A stretch of 46,893 bases of DNA from Pseudomonadota bacterium (GTDB lineage Bacteria > Pseudomonadota > Alphaproteobacteria > Caulobacterales > Caulobacteraceae). The position numbers and the translations under genes were made by a program. Position 1 is the first letter of the stretch, and each line of letters starts with the position of its first letter. Positions 19,977 to 27,675 of the stretch are shown one piece after another. The notes beneath the pieces were generated by a model that saw only the letters and a list, made by a program, of their open reading frames with translations, was not told the DNA's origin and ran no database searches. The stretch is from contig JAEWJI010000055.1 of assembly GCA_023386645.1 (NCBI GenBank), positions 1 to 46,893 of the forward strand. The letters are read 5' to 3'.

Positions 19977-20294
19977 ATGATGTTCACGGCCCTGGCCCTC
20001 GCCGCCGCCCTTATGGGCGCCGCCCCCTCCGCCGCCGTGGTTCAGACGCCCGCCCCGCCGGCCCAGACGCCGACGACCAACGACACTCCAGCCGCCGCGC
20101 CCGCCCCCGGTTCACCGGAGGAAGTCGTCTGCCAGCGCCGCGCCCCGATCGGCAGCCGGTTTGTCAGCGATCGATGCGAGACCCGCCGCCAGCGCGCTGC
20201 CGCCCGCGCCGCCGCCCAGCGCTACATGCAGGACACGGGCCCCGGGCCGTCGACGGACGCTGTGGTTAGCGGTCCGTCCCCCAGCCCGAACTAG
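19977..20294 (+). CDS. Small secreted protein with a paired-Cys motif, 105 aa
   Basis: The ATG at 19977 is preceded by GAAGGAG with a 6-base gap, which decides the start although the frame is open to 19857. A signal peptide (MMFTALALAAALMGAAPSAAV) is followed by a Pro/Thr/Ala-rich linker and then VCQRRAPIGSRFVSDRCETR, in which two cysteines probably form a disulfide. Proteins with this Cys-x-x-x-x-x-x-GSR pattern are common and uncharacterised in Caulobacterales and Sphingomonadales, by recollection of the family. It lies 55 bases after the HAAS gene and may belong to the same unit. Confidence 0.7.
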   Translation: MMFTALALAAALMGAAPSAAVVQTPAPPAQTPTTNDTPAAAPAPGSPEEVVCQRRAPIGSRFVSDRCETRRQRAAARAAAQRYMQDTGPGPSTDAVVSGPSPSPN

Positions 20295-20356
20295 GCGGCC
20301 ACGGCCGAGTCCGAAAACCGCGAGACACGGAGCGCGGCGAGGCTCATCCTGAGCTC

Positions 20357-21469
20357 ATGGACCAGCCTCGGCCGCTCGATCAGGACGCCTGTTACCGCGC
20401 CGTCGTCACGCGCGATCCGCGTTTCGACGGGCGGTTCTTCGGCTGCGTGAAGACGACGGGGATCTATTGCCGTCCCGTCTGCCCGGCCCGCACGCCCCGG
20501 CGGGAGAACATGGTCTTCGCTCCATCCGCGGCCGCGGCCGAGGCGGCCGGCTTCCGCGCTTGCCTGCGTTGCCGACCCGAGACCGCGCCCGACATGGGCG
20601 CCTGGCGCGGGACCTCCAACACCGTCAGCCGCGCCCTCGCTCTCATCGAGGCTGGCGCTCTGGACCACGGCGATGTGGACGCCCTGGCCGCCCGGCTGGG
20701 AGTCGGCGAACGTCAGCTCCGCCGCCTGTTCCGCCAGCACCTCGGCGCCGCCCCCGTCAGCGTCGCCCAGACCCGCCGCGTCCTGCTGGCCAAGTCCTTG
20801 ATCCATCAGACCGGCCTGACCATGGCCGAGGTGGCCCTGGCCTCCGGCTTCGGCAGCGTGCGCCGGTTCAACGAGACCTTTCAGGCCCTCTACGGTCGCC
20901 CGCCATCCGACCTGCGTCGCTCCGGTCAGGCGGACGCTGCGGCCGGAGAAGGCATCCGCCTGCACCTCCCCTATCGCCCGCCCTACGACTGGCCGACGCT
21001 GCTCGAAGCCCTGGCCGCGGGAGGAGACGCGATCGCCGACGAGATCTGGACCCGCCGCCTGTCGCAGGATGTCGATGGGGCCGAAGGCTTGGTTTCCGTC
21101 CGGCCCGCCAAGGCCAGCCGCCTCGAGGTCCAGGTCCAAGCCTCCGATCTCCGCGTCCTACCGGGCCTGCTCGCCAGAGTCCGCCGCGTCTTCGACCTGG
21201 CCGCCGACCCGGACGCCATCGTGCGCGACCTTTCCGCCGACCCCGTGCTCGCGCCGCTTGTGGCCCGGAACCCCGGCCTGCGCCTTCCCGGGCGCTGGGT
21301 CGATCCCGATCCGGAGCCGCCCAGCGACCGCCTGTCCAACGCCTGGGCCGCGTTCGGCGCCCGCGCCGAGCGCTGGCGGCCCTGGCGCGCCTACGCCGTC
21401 CTGCACCTGGAGGCCGCCGGCCTCATCCCCTCCGACCTGGAGCCTGACCATGCCGACCAAGCGGCCTGA
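20357..21469 (+). CDS. Ada-like methylation sensor and AraC regulator with AlkA N-domain but lacking the glycosylase core
   Basis: A 370-residue protein of the Ada-AraC-AlkA family with a striking internal loss. The N-terminal zinc phosphotriester-repair domain keeps C38, C42, C69 and C72 (GIYCRPVCPAR, FRACLRCRPE), including the Cys38 methyl acceptor. An AraC-type double helix-turn-helix follows at about 88-185 (GVGERQLRRLFRQHLGAAPV, ASGFGSVRRFNETF). The AlkA N-terminal domain is at 203-312 (LPYRPPYDWPTLLEAL). Family members then carry a helix-hairpin-helix glycosylase with LPGIGPWTA and a catalytic Asp. Here the sequence jumps at about residues 313-322 straight to the terminal family motif (AERWRPWRAYAVLHLEAAG). 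Roughly 100-130 residues are missing in frame. Regulation should survive; glycosylase activity should not. It overlaps ogt by 20 bases. Confidence 0.88.
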   Translation: MDQPRPLDQDACYRAVVTRDPRFDGRFFGCVKTTGIYCRPVCPARTPRRENMVFAPSAAAAEAAGFRACLRCRPETAPDMGAWRGTSNTVSRALALIEAGALDHGDVDALAARLGVGERQLRRLFRQHLGAAPVSVAQTRRVLLAKSLIHQTGLTMAEVALASGFGSVRRFNETFQALYGRPPSDLRRSGQADAAAGEGIRLHLPYRPPYDWPTLLEALAAGGDAIADEIWTRRLSQDVDGAEGLVSVRPAKASRLEVQVQASDLRVLPGLLARVRRVFDLAADPDAIVRDLSADPVLAPLVARNPGLRLPGRWVDPDPEPPSDRLSNAWAAFGARAERWRPWRAYAVLHLEAAGLIPSDLEPDHADQAA

Positions 21470-21995
21470 CGCCCCCGCCCTGACCCTCGACCGCGTCCCG
21501 ACTCCGGTCGGCGAGGTTCTGCTCGTTGTCGACGCCGAGGGCCGCGTCCGCGCGCTCGACTTCGTCGATTACGAGGACCGCATGCGCCGGCTCCTCGCCC
21601 GCCATTATGGTCCCGTTCCGCTTGTAGAAGGCAGCGCGCCCGAGGGAATCCGCACCGCCGTGCAGGCCTACTTCTCCGGCGACATCCGCGCGCTGGACGC
21701 CCTGCCCGTGGCCACCGGCGGCACCGACTTCCAGCGCCAGGTCTGGGCCGCCCTCCGCTCGATCCCACCGGGCGAGACCCGCTCCTACGCCCAGCTCGCC
21801 GCCGCAGTCGGTCGCCCCCGCGCCGTCCGCGCCGTCGGCCTCGCCAACGGCCAGAACCCCATCGGCGTCATCGTCCCCTGCCACCGCGTCATCGGCGCCT
21901 CGGGCAAGCTTACCGGCTACGCCGGCGGCCTCGACCGCAAGCGCTGGCTTCTGGATCACGAACGCGGCGCCCTCAGACAATCTTCCCCAGCCTAA
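21450..21995 (+). CDS. ogt: Methylated-DNA--protein-cysteine methyltransferase
   Basis: A 181-residue suicide enzyme that removes methyl groups from O6-methylguanine. The active-site motif IVPCHRVIGASGKLTGYAGG holds the acceptor Cys and is complete. The helix-turn-helix and arginine finger region SYAQLAAAVGRPRAVRAVGLAN precedes it, and DFQRQVWAALRSIPPGETRS is typical. The ATG at 21450 has GGAG upstream and overlaps the last 20 bases of the ada-like gene, so translation is probably coupled. Together the two genes hold the functions joined in E. coli Ada (sensor-regulator and methyltransferase) as separate proteins, and they are expected to be induced by methylation damage. Confidence 0.95.
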   Translation: MPTKRPDAPALTLDRVPTPVGEVLLVVDAEGRVRALDFVDYEDRMRRLLARHYGPVPLVEGSAPEGIRTAVQAYFSGDIRALDALPVATGGTDFQRQVWAALRSIPPGETRSYAQLAAAVGRPRAVRAVGLANGQNPIGVIVPCHRVIGASGKLTGYAGGLDRKRWLLDHERGALRQSSPA

Positions 21996-22070
21996 CGGGG
22001 CCGGATTGCGCCGCCGCAACCCCAACCGACGTTCGCCCGTTCCTGCGGCCTCAGCTTCCTGGAGCAGGAT

Positions 22071-22973
22071 ATGAACCGCCTCGCCGTCACCGCCGCCGCC
22101 TCGGCCCTCCTTCTCGCCGCCGCCCCCGCCGCCGCCCAGACCGCCTACCAATCCCAGCCCGACGCCCGGACCCAACAGCAGGAAGCCTTCGGCGCCATCC
22201 TGGGCGCCCTGTTCGGCGACCGGTTTGGAGGCACCACCTCGCTCGAAAGCCAGTGGGCGACCGGCCGTCAGCCGTTGAACGCCCAGCGCGCCCAGTTCGA
22301 GAGCCGCGTGGACGCCGACGTCCGCTCCGGCGCCCTCTCCTCGTGGGCCGGCGCCCGGCTGAAGTCCGATTATTACGAGCTGACCCAACTCGAAGCGCGC
22401 TACGGCTCAGACCGTCGCTTCACCACCCAGGAGCGCGCAGAGCTCTCCGAGCGCTACAGCCGGCTGACCCAGGCTCTCGCCGACGGCGGTTACGGCCAGG
22501 ATGGCGGCTATGGCCAGGGCGGATCGACCTCCATCGCTGACGGCCGCGCCGAGTTCGAGCGCCGGGTCGACGCCGCCGTCTCCGCCCGCCGCCTCAGCCG
22601 CACCGAAGGATCGCGCCTCAAGGCCGACTACGCCGCCCTGATCACGGTCGAGCAAGGCTATCGCCGCGACGGTCGTATCGACGCCCGTGAACAGGCTGAT
22701 CTCGACGCCCGTCTCGACGCGCTCGACGTCCGCGTCGGCGACGTCGGCTATGGCGGCGGCTCGCAGACCCAGGACCCGCGTGCACGTCTGGCCGCCCTCA
22801 ACCGACAGCTCGACAGCATCCCACAGGGCCAGCGCGCCAATGTGCGCACCCAGTACGAAGACCTCGTGCGCCTGGAAGCCGCCTACCGCCGCTTCACCCC
22901 GTCGGCTGACGACCGCGCCTACCTCGACCGCCGCATCGGCGAGCTGGAAGAGCGCATCCGCACTCGCCGCTGA
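22071..22973 (+). CDS. Secreted protein of three tandem helical repeats
   Basis: A 300-residue protein, not assigned to a named family. A signal peptide (MNRLAVTAAASALLLAAAPA, cleavage after AAAQ) is followed by three related units of about 60 residues. Unit 1 (about 73-135) begins RAQFESRVDADVRSGALSS and unit 2 (about 158-218) begins RAEFERRVDAAVSARRLSR. Both continue with LK.DY..L..VE..YR.D.R....E, where E marks the end of the conserved acid stretch. Unit 3 (about 235-298) is degenerate. Glycine-rich linkers (YGQDGGYGQGG, YGGGS) separate the units. The repeated LK-x-DY core and a D/E-rich turn resemble helical hairpins or EF-hand-like loops, but no canonical calcium loop is complete. GGAGCAGG precedes the ATG. 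Confidence 0.8.
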   Translation: MNRLAVTAAASALLLAAAPAAAQTAYQSQPDARTQQQEAFGAILGALFGDRFGGTTSLESQWATGRQPLNAQRAQFESRVDADVRSGALSSWAGARLKSDYYELTQLEARYGSDRRFTTQERAELSERYSRLTQALADGGYGQDGGYGQGGSTSIADGRAEFERRVDAAVSARRLSRTEGSRLKADYAALITVEQGYRRDGRIDAREQADLDARLDALDVRVGDVGYGGGSQTQDPRARLAALNRQLDSIPQGQRANVRTQYEDLVRLEAAYRRFTPSADDRAYLDRRIGELEERIRTRR

Positions 22974-22982
22974 CCGCTCATT

Positions 22983-23106
22983 CCTCCCCCATTGGGGGAG
23001 GGGGACCGCGAAGCGGTGGAGGGGCCAGCTGCCCACGCCGGCGCGTATATCAGCCCCCTCCGTCTCGATCGCTACGCGATCGATCCACCTCCCCCGACGG
23101 GGGAGG
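22983..23106. repeat. Composite GC-rich inverted-repeat element A
   Basis: Two hairpins bracket this intergenic element. CCTCCCCC-ATT-GGGGGAGG lies at 22983-23001, and CCTCCCCCG-A-CGGGGGAGG at 23088-23106. Just inside the left one is GGACCGCGAAGCGGTGGAGG, itself a dyad around CCGC-GAA-GCGG. The same plan recurs at 34204-34340 and 38131-38276. It lies between convergent genes. Confidence 0.8.
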
Positions 23107-23160
23107 ATCGCGCAGCCAGTCATCCCGACCGCAGCGAAGAAGAGCCGGAAGGCCCCACCT

Positions 23161-23838
23161 TCACCGGCACAACCTGCCACTCTCTTCCAAGTGCAGGTGG
23201 TCGTGATGCAGGGCGTTGTAGTCCGGGCTCAGCACCGTCCCGAACCGGCGGCAGGCAGCGTCGCGCACCGCCCTGAGGAACCGCGCCTCGTCGCCCTCGC
23301 TGGTCCAGTCCTGGCGCACGGTGATGCGGCGTCCATCGGTCAGCCGGAACCCCGCCACGTCGATCGCCGCCGCCCTCGCATGGGCGCTCGGTCGGCCGGT
23401 GGCCAGGCTGTTCACATTGCGGCAGGCGTAGACCCCCATGTGCTCAATCACCTGCACCTCGGCGCCGAGGATCTCGCGCGCCAGAGGATCGAGGTCGCGC
23501 CGCCAGCCGGTCAGGTCGGCGGCCAGGGCGCAGGTCAAGGTCGGCCGCCCCGGCGCCAGGCTGGACCGCACCGCCATGTCGGCGACGAGCACCCCGGCCC
23601 CCTCGATCCGGCAGGTCTCGCTGTCGATCCGGTCCGGTGACGGCGTGAACCGCACGTCCTGCGCCTCCAGCTCCGCCAGGCAGGCTTGAAAGGCCGCCGG
23701 GCTGGGCGCGCTCGGCGATGGCGTGGCGGGGCCGCTCGTGCCGAAGTCCAGCCACGGCCGCGACGGCGGCGCGCTGCGGCCGCAGCCGGCGAGCGCGAGG
23801 ACCAGAACCAGGACGAGGCGAAACGGAATCAGGCGCAT
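23161..23838 (-). CDS. Extensin-like family lipoprotein (putative peptidoglycan-modifying)
   Basis: A 225-residue protein of the bacterial extensin-like C-terminal family (PF06904), related in fold to zinc D-Ala-D-Ala carboxypeptidases. The N-terminal signal ends in LVLALAGCGRS, a lipobox with the Cys near residue 19, so it is probably a lipoprotein. A Pro/Ser-rich linker follows. The domain proper begins near 48 (ACLAELEAQDVRFTPSPD) and shows RPSAHARAAAIDVAGFRL and ALHHDHLHLE, which supply the His/Asp/His zinc ligand pattern. The last residues are GRLCR, as in the family. Cys pairs at positions flanking the domain may form a disulfide. Its stop is close to repeat element A. Confidence 0.85.
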   Translation of the reverse strand: MRLIPFRLVLVLVLALAGCGRSAPPSRPWLDFGTSGPATPSPSAPSPAAFQACLAELEAQDVRFTPSPDRIDSETCRIEGAGVLVADMAVRSSLAPGRPTLTCALAADLTGWRRDLDPLAREILGAEVQVIEHMGVYACRNVNSLATGRPSAHARAAAIDVAGFRLTDGRRITVRQDWTSEGDEARFLRAVRDAACRRFGTVLSPDYNALHHDHLHLEESGRLCR

Positions 23839-23954
23839 GCGGCCAGTTTAGCGCGACGGGACCTCACGCGCTGCGAGGTGGAGCCGTTCGCGCATCCGCC
23901 CGCCACGGCCCGCGTTCTCTAGCGGATGAGCCCCTCGCCGACTACATTCCGTTC

Positions 23955-26324
23955 ATGAACCGTTCCTCGACGCCCAAGGGCTCGGCGCCCCGTCTGACCA
24001 AGCCCGTGCATGTGCCCAAGGGCGTGTCCGAGACCCCGGCCGCGTTCCTGCGCGACGACGCCGCCCCGGCGACGCGCGCGCCGGTGAGCACCCCCCACAT
24101 GCCGATGTTCGCACCGGTCCAGGGCCCCCGCCTGACGCCGGAGGAGGCTCCGGGAGCGCCCTCGGACTGGACCCCTCACCGTCCCGACCGCTCGGGCGCG
24201 AGGAAGCACGGCAAGTTCCGCCTGGAGACCAGATACACACCCGCCGGCGACCAGCCCGCCGCCGTCGCCGAACTGGTGGCCCAGGCCAAGGCCGGCGAGC
24301 GCGACCAGGTCCTGCTCGGCGTCACCGGCTCGGGCAAGACCTTCACCATGGCCAAGGTGATCGAACAGACCCAGCGCCCCGCCCTGATCCTGGCCCCCAA
24401 CAAGACCCTGGCGGCCCAGCTGTACAGCGAGTTCAAGAGCTTCTTCCCCGACAACGCGGTCGAGTACTTCGTCAGCTACTACGACTACTACCAGCCGGAA
24501 GCCTACGTCCCCCGCACGGACACCTACATCGAGAAGGATTCATCGATAAACGAGCAGATCGACCGCATGCGCCACTCGGCGACGCGGGCGATCCTGGAGC
24601 GGGACGACGTCATCGTGGTCGCGTCGGTCAGCTGCATCTACGGCATCGGGTCGGTGGAGACCTACACCGCCATGACCTTCACCCTGAAGGTCGGCGACCA
24701 GATCGACGAGGCCAAGCTGCGCGCCGACCTGATCGCGCTCCAGTACAAGCGCAACGACGTGCATTTCGAGCGCGGCATGTTCAGGAAGCGTGGCGACACG
24801 CTGGAGATCTTCCCCGTCCACCTGGAGGACCGGGCCTGGCGCATCCAGCTGTTCGGCGACGAGCTGGAATCGATCCAGGAATTCGATCCCCTGACCGGCA
24901 AGAAGACCGCCGACCTCAACGAGGTCACCGTCTACGCCGCCAGCCACTACGTCACGCCGCGCCCGACGCTCAACCAGGCCATCAACGGCATCAAGGCGGA
25001 GCTGAAGGAGACGCTCGACTGGATGGTCGAGAACGGCAAGCTGCTGGAGGCCCAGCGCCTGGAGCAACGCACCCGCTTCGACCTGGAAATGATGGAGGCC
25101 ACCGGCTCTTGCGCCGGCATCGAGAACTATTCCCGCTGGCTGACCGGCCGCGCGCCGGGCGAGCCGCCGCCCACCTTCTTCGAATACATCCCCGACAACG
25201 CCCTGCTGTTCGTCGACGAGAGCCACGTCACCGTCGGCCAGATCGGCGGCATGTACCGGGGCGACTATCGCCGCAAGTCCACCCTGGCGGAGTACGGCTT
25301 CCGCCTGCCCTCGGCCATCGACAACCGCCCGCTCAAGTTCGACGAGTGGAACGCCATGCGGCCCCAGACGGTCCACGTCTCGGCCACCCCCGGCGCCTGG
25401 GAGATGGAGCAGACCGGCGGCGTCTTCGTCGAGCAGGTCATCCGTCCCACCGGCCTGATCGACCCGCCGGTGGAGATCCGCCCCGTCTCCGGCGCCACCC
25501 GCAACCAGGTCGACGACGTCATCGACGAGGTCAAGGCGGTCGCGGCCGCCGGCTACCGCTCGCTCGTCACCGTCCTGACCAAGCGGATGGCCGAGGACCT
25601 GACCGAATACATGCACGAACAGGGGGTGCGCGTCCGCTACATGCACTCCGACGTCGACACGCTCGAGCGGATCGAGATCCTGCGCGACCTGCGTCTGGGC
25701 TCGTTCGACGTGCTGATCGGCATCAACCTGCTGCGCGAGGGGCTCGACATCCCCGAGTGCGGCCTGGTCGCCATCCTAGACGCGGACAAGGAGGGCTTCC
25801 TGCGCTCCGAGACCTCGCTCATCCAGACCATCGGCCGCGCGGCCCGCAACGTCGACGGCCGCTGCATCCTCTACGCCGACCGCATGACCGGCTCGATGGA
25901 GCGCGCCATCGCCGAGACCAACCGCAGGCGCGAGAAACAGGCGGCCTACAACCTCGAGCACGGCATCACGCCCGAGAGCGTCAAGCGCGACATCAAGGAA
26001 ATCCTGGCCAGCCCCTACGAGTCCCGCGAGCTGGACCGGCTCACCGCGCCCGGCGTCAAGGAGGACGCCAAACCCTTCGTCGGCTCCAACTTCCAGGCCG
26101 CGCTCAAGGACCTGGAGGGCCGCATGCGCGAGGCCGCCGCCAACCTGGAGTTCGAAACCGCCGCCCGCCTGCGCGACGAGATCAAGCGCATGAAGCTGAT
26201 GGACCTGGAGTTCGCCAACGAGGCCCTGACCGGCGCGGGCGAGGAGATCGACGCCTCGGCCCCGAAACGCTGGCGGGCCGAGGCCAATGCGGAGAAGGCG
26301 GAGCGGTTCAGGAAGGGGCGCTAG
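23955..26324 (+). CDS. uvrB: Excinuclease ABC subunit B
   Basis: UvrB is the damage-verification helicase-like subunit of nucleotide excision repair. The product is 789 residues from ATG 23955; the open frame begins at 23718 but the preceding residues are out-of-family. An N-terminal extension of about 80 residues precedes the conserved start (FRLETRYTPAGDQPAAVAEL). Motifs in order are Walker A GVTGSGKTFT, the damage-probing beta-hairpin region FVSYYDYYQPEAYVP, the DEAD-box-like FVDESH, and motifs V-VI GLDIPECGLV and QTIGRAARNVDG. The C-terminal UVR domain (LEGRMREAAANLEFETAARL) recruits UvrC. The last 237 bases recur, diverged, at 27338-27574. It converges on the IPTL-CTERM gene with a 4-base gap. 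Confidence 0.98.
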   Translation: MNRSSTPKGSAPRLTKPVHVPKGVSETPAAFLRDDAAPATRAPVSTPHMPMFAPVQGPRLTPEEAPGAPSDWTPHRPDRSGARKHGKFRLETRYTPAGDQPAAVAELVAQAKAGERDQVLLGVTGSGKTFTMAKVIEQTQRPALILAPNKTLAAQLYSEFKSFFPDNAVEYFVSYYDYYQPEAYVPRTDTYIEKDSSINEQIDRMRHSATRAILERDDVIVVASVSCIYGIGSVETYTAMTFTLKVGDQIDEAKLRADLIALQYKRNDVHFERGMFRKRGDTLEIFPVHLEDRAWRIQLFGDELESIQEFDPLTGKKTADLNEVTVYAASHYVTPRPTLNQAINGIKAELKETLDWMVENGKLLEAQRLEQRTRFDLEMMEATGSCAGIENYSRWLTGRAPGEPPPTFFEYIPDNALLFVDESHVTVGQIGGMYRGDYRRKSTLAEYGFRLPSAIDNRPLKFDEWNAMRPQTVHVSATPGAWEMEQTGGVFVEQVIRPTGLIDPPVEIRPVSGATRNQVDDVIDEVKAVAAAGYRSLVTVLTKRMAEDLTEYMHEQGVRVRYMHSDVDTLERIEILRDLRLGSFDVLIGINLLREGLDIPECGLVAILDADKEGFLRSETSLIQTIGRAARNVDGRCILYADRMTGSMERAIAETNRRREKQAAYNLEHGITPESVKRDIKEILASPYESRELDRLTAPGVKEDAKPFVGSNFQAALKDLEGRMREAAANLEFETAARLRDEIKRMKLMDLEFANEALTGAGEEIDASAPKRWRAEANAEKAERFRKGR

Positions 26325-26328
26325 CCCC

Positions 26329-26895
26329 TCAGGCCGCCCGACGGCGCTGGACCATCGCCGCCGCCCCGCCCGCCATGCCGAGCGTCAGCAGGATCATCGC
26401 CCATTCCGACATCGTCGGCACCGCCGCCGGCGCCGCATAGGGTCCGACCGTCAGGGTGCCGGGCCCGGTGTAGGAAAAGCCCGCCATGCCGAGGACATTG
26501 TCGCCGTAGGACGTAAACAGGACCGTATAAGTCCCGGCGTTCAGGGTGACGCCGCTGCCATTATGGCTGCCGCCGCCGTCGTCGATCCCGATTACGCAGT
26601 TCTGGGCCGGATCGGCCGGATTGAACGCACCGCTGTAGATACCCAGTATGCCGTCGATCACGCCGCTGTCGTCCGTGAAGGCGTAGTTGCCAGTCGCGCT
26701 GACCGTCAGCGTGCCCAATTCGTAGTATCGGGGGCCCGACGCCGTCGTCTGGCAGTTCGCAAGACCGTTGGAGAATCTCGGGAAGGTCGCCTGCGGATCG
26801 CCGGCGTCCAGGGTAGCGCCGATCGTCTGCGCCACGGCCGAGCCCCCGCCGAACAGCATCATGGCGGCCGCCGCCGCGCCCAGGATCGCCCTCAT
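26329..26895 (-). CDS. IPTL-CTERM sorting-domain surface protein
   Basis: A 188-residue exported protein. The ATG at 26895 has GGAGG 7 bases upstream and fits the signal peptide (MRAILGAAAAAMMLFGGGSA, cleavage after AVAQ). The mature part is Gly/Thr/Asn-rich beta-type sequence (TLTVSATGNYAFTDDSGVID, LNAGTYTVLFTSYGDN) resembling prokaryotic pre-peptidase/adhesin-like beta sandwiches. The C-terminus VPTMSEWAMILLTLGMAGG plus a hydrophobic helix and RRR matches the IPTL-CTERM signal, a PEP-CTERM relative for surface sorting. No sorting enzyme is visible in the window. The gene lies between uvrB and the second uvrB tail, so it may have come with the island. Confidence 0.85.
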   Translation of the reverse strand: MRAILGAAAAAMMLFGGGSAVAQTIGATLDAGDPQATFPRFSNGLANCQTTASGPRYYELGTLTVSATGNYAFTDDSGVIDGILGIYSGAFNPADPAQNCVIGIDDGGGSHNGSGVTLNAGTYTVLFTSYGDNVLGMAGFSYTGPGTLTVGPYAAPAAVPTMSEWAMILLTLGMAGGAAAMVQRRRAA

Positions 26896-26993
26896 GCCCC
26901 ACCCTCCAGAAATCATGGTTCGCCGCACCCGTGACCCATTTCCGAAAGGTTTACAACTTCTTTCCGCGCGGAGCGGGAGAATGGGCTCGCACT

Positions 26994-27038
26994 GATTCGA
27001 TTCTCGTCAATGTCCTCAGTCTCACACACGACCGATTC
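26994..27038. promoter_or_regulatory. Cluster of three GATTC (GANTC) sites
   Basis: GATTC occurs at 26994-26998, 26999-27003 (directly adjacent) and 27034-27038, in the gap before the small gene at 27103. GANTC is the target of the cell-cycle methylase CcrM in Caulobacterales. A role in transcription is inference; the count is read directly. Confidence 0.4.
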
Positions 27039-27102
27039 TGACGCAGTCGGCCGACATTGGTTCTCCGGAGGGCGCAGGAAGCGCTGTTTGGAGGACTGAA
27101 TA

Positions 27103-27315
27103 ATGATCGAACACCATGACGACCGGGGCGAAGCCGCGCTGGCGCAGGACGCCGTTCTGGAGCTGCTGGCGAGCAGTCTGGATGCCGCGACGCGGCTTGT
27201 GCTGAACGCCGACAGGGCCGGGGACATGGTCCGCATCTCCGACCTTTGCGCCCGGGTCGGCTACCTCGGAGAGGTGGCCGATCGTCTGGGTCGATGGGAC
27301 GAGCGGAGTAGCTGA
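27103..27315 (+). CDS. Small hypothetical protein, 70 aa
   Basis: Not recognised. The ATG at 27103 is preceded by GGAGGA with about 8 bases of spacing, a strong translation signal. The product is acidic and helical (EAALAQDAVLELLASSLDAATRLVLNADRAGDMVRI), shown here in two runs of fewer than twenty residues joined by context, without a signal peptide or membrane segment. It sits between the IPTL-CTERM gene and the second uvrB tail in the accessory island. Three GATTC sites precede it. The function is unknown. Confidence 0.55.
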   Translation: MIEHHDDRGEAALAQDAVLELLASSLDAATRLVLNADRAGDMVRISDLCARVGYLGEVADRLGRWDERSS

Positions 27316-27337
27316 TCCGCTTCGGGAGCCGACGCAG

Positions 27338-27574
27338 AACGTCCAGGCCGCGCTCAGGGACCTGGAAGGCCGCATGCGCGAGGCCGCCGCCAACCTCGAG
27401 TTCGAGGAGGCCGCCCGCCTGCGCGACGAGATCAAGCGCATGAAGCTGATGGACCTCGAGTTCGCCAACGACATCATGACCGCCGAGGGCCAGGCCGTGG
27501 ACAGGGAGGCGCCGAAGCGCGACCGGGCTGCGGCGCGGGCGGAGAAGGCGGCGGCGTTCAGGAAGGGGCGGTAG
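27338..27574 (+). pseudogene. Second, diverged copy of the uvrB 3' end (UVR domain)
   Basis: This 237-base segment aligns without gaps to the last 237 bases of uvrB (26088-26324), both ending in TAG. By eye identity is about 80% overall, near-complete over the first half and lower toward the end. It encodes NVQAALRDLEGRMREAAANL and on to AFRKGR. An internal ATG at 27374 could start a 66-residue stand-alone UVR-domain peptide, but no ribosome-binding site is evident there. Upstream of 27338 the similarity to uvrB stops. It is best read as a relic of an older uvrB end left by recombination. A functional small UVR-motif protein is the less likely alternative. Confidence 0.75.
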
Positions 27575-27675
27575 GGGGGCAACCTCGTGGACAGCAAGGG
27601 GGGCATCACCCTCAACCCTAGAAGGCAGCGTTGACGGCCACGGCCAACTTCGCGATCTTTGGCGCGGAGGTGGGC

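Noticed and set aside
24540..25646. Long antisense open frame within uvrB, and similar long frames opposite carB, dnaX, dnaG, rmuC and the GH43 gene
   Set aside because: High GC opens the antisense frames. Their products are low-complexity, family-free and opposite conserved genes.
27374..27574. Functional stand-alone UvrB/UvrC-motif protein of 66 residues
   Set aside because: No ribosome-binding site at the ATG, and similarity to uvrB begins 36 bases upstream of it. A recombination relic is simpler, though not proven.
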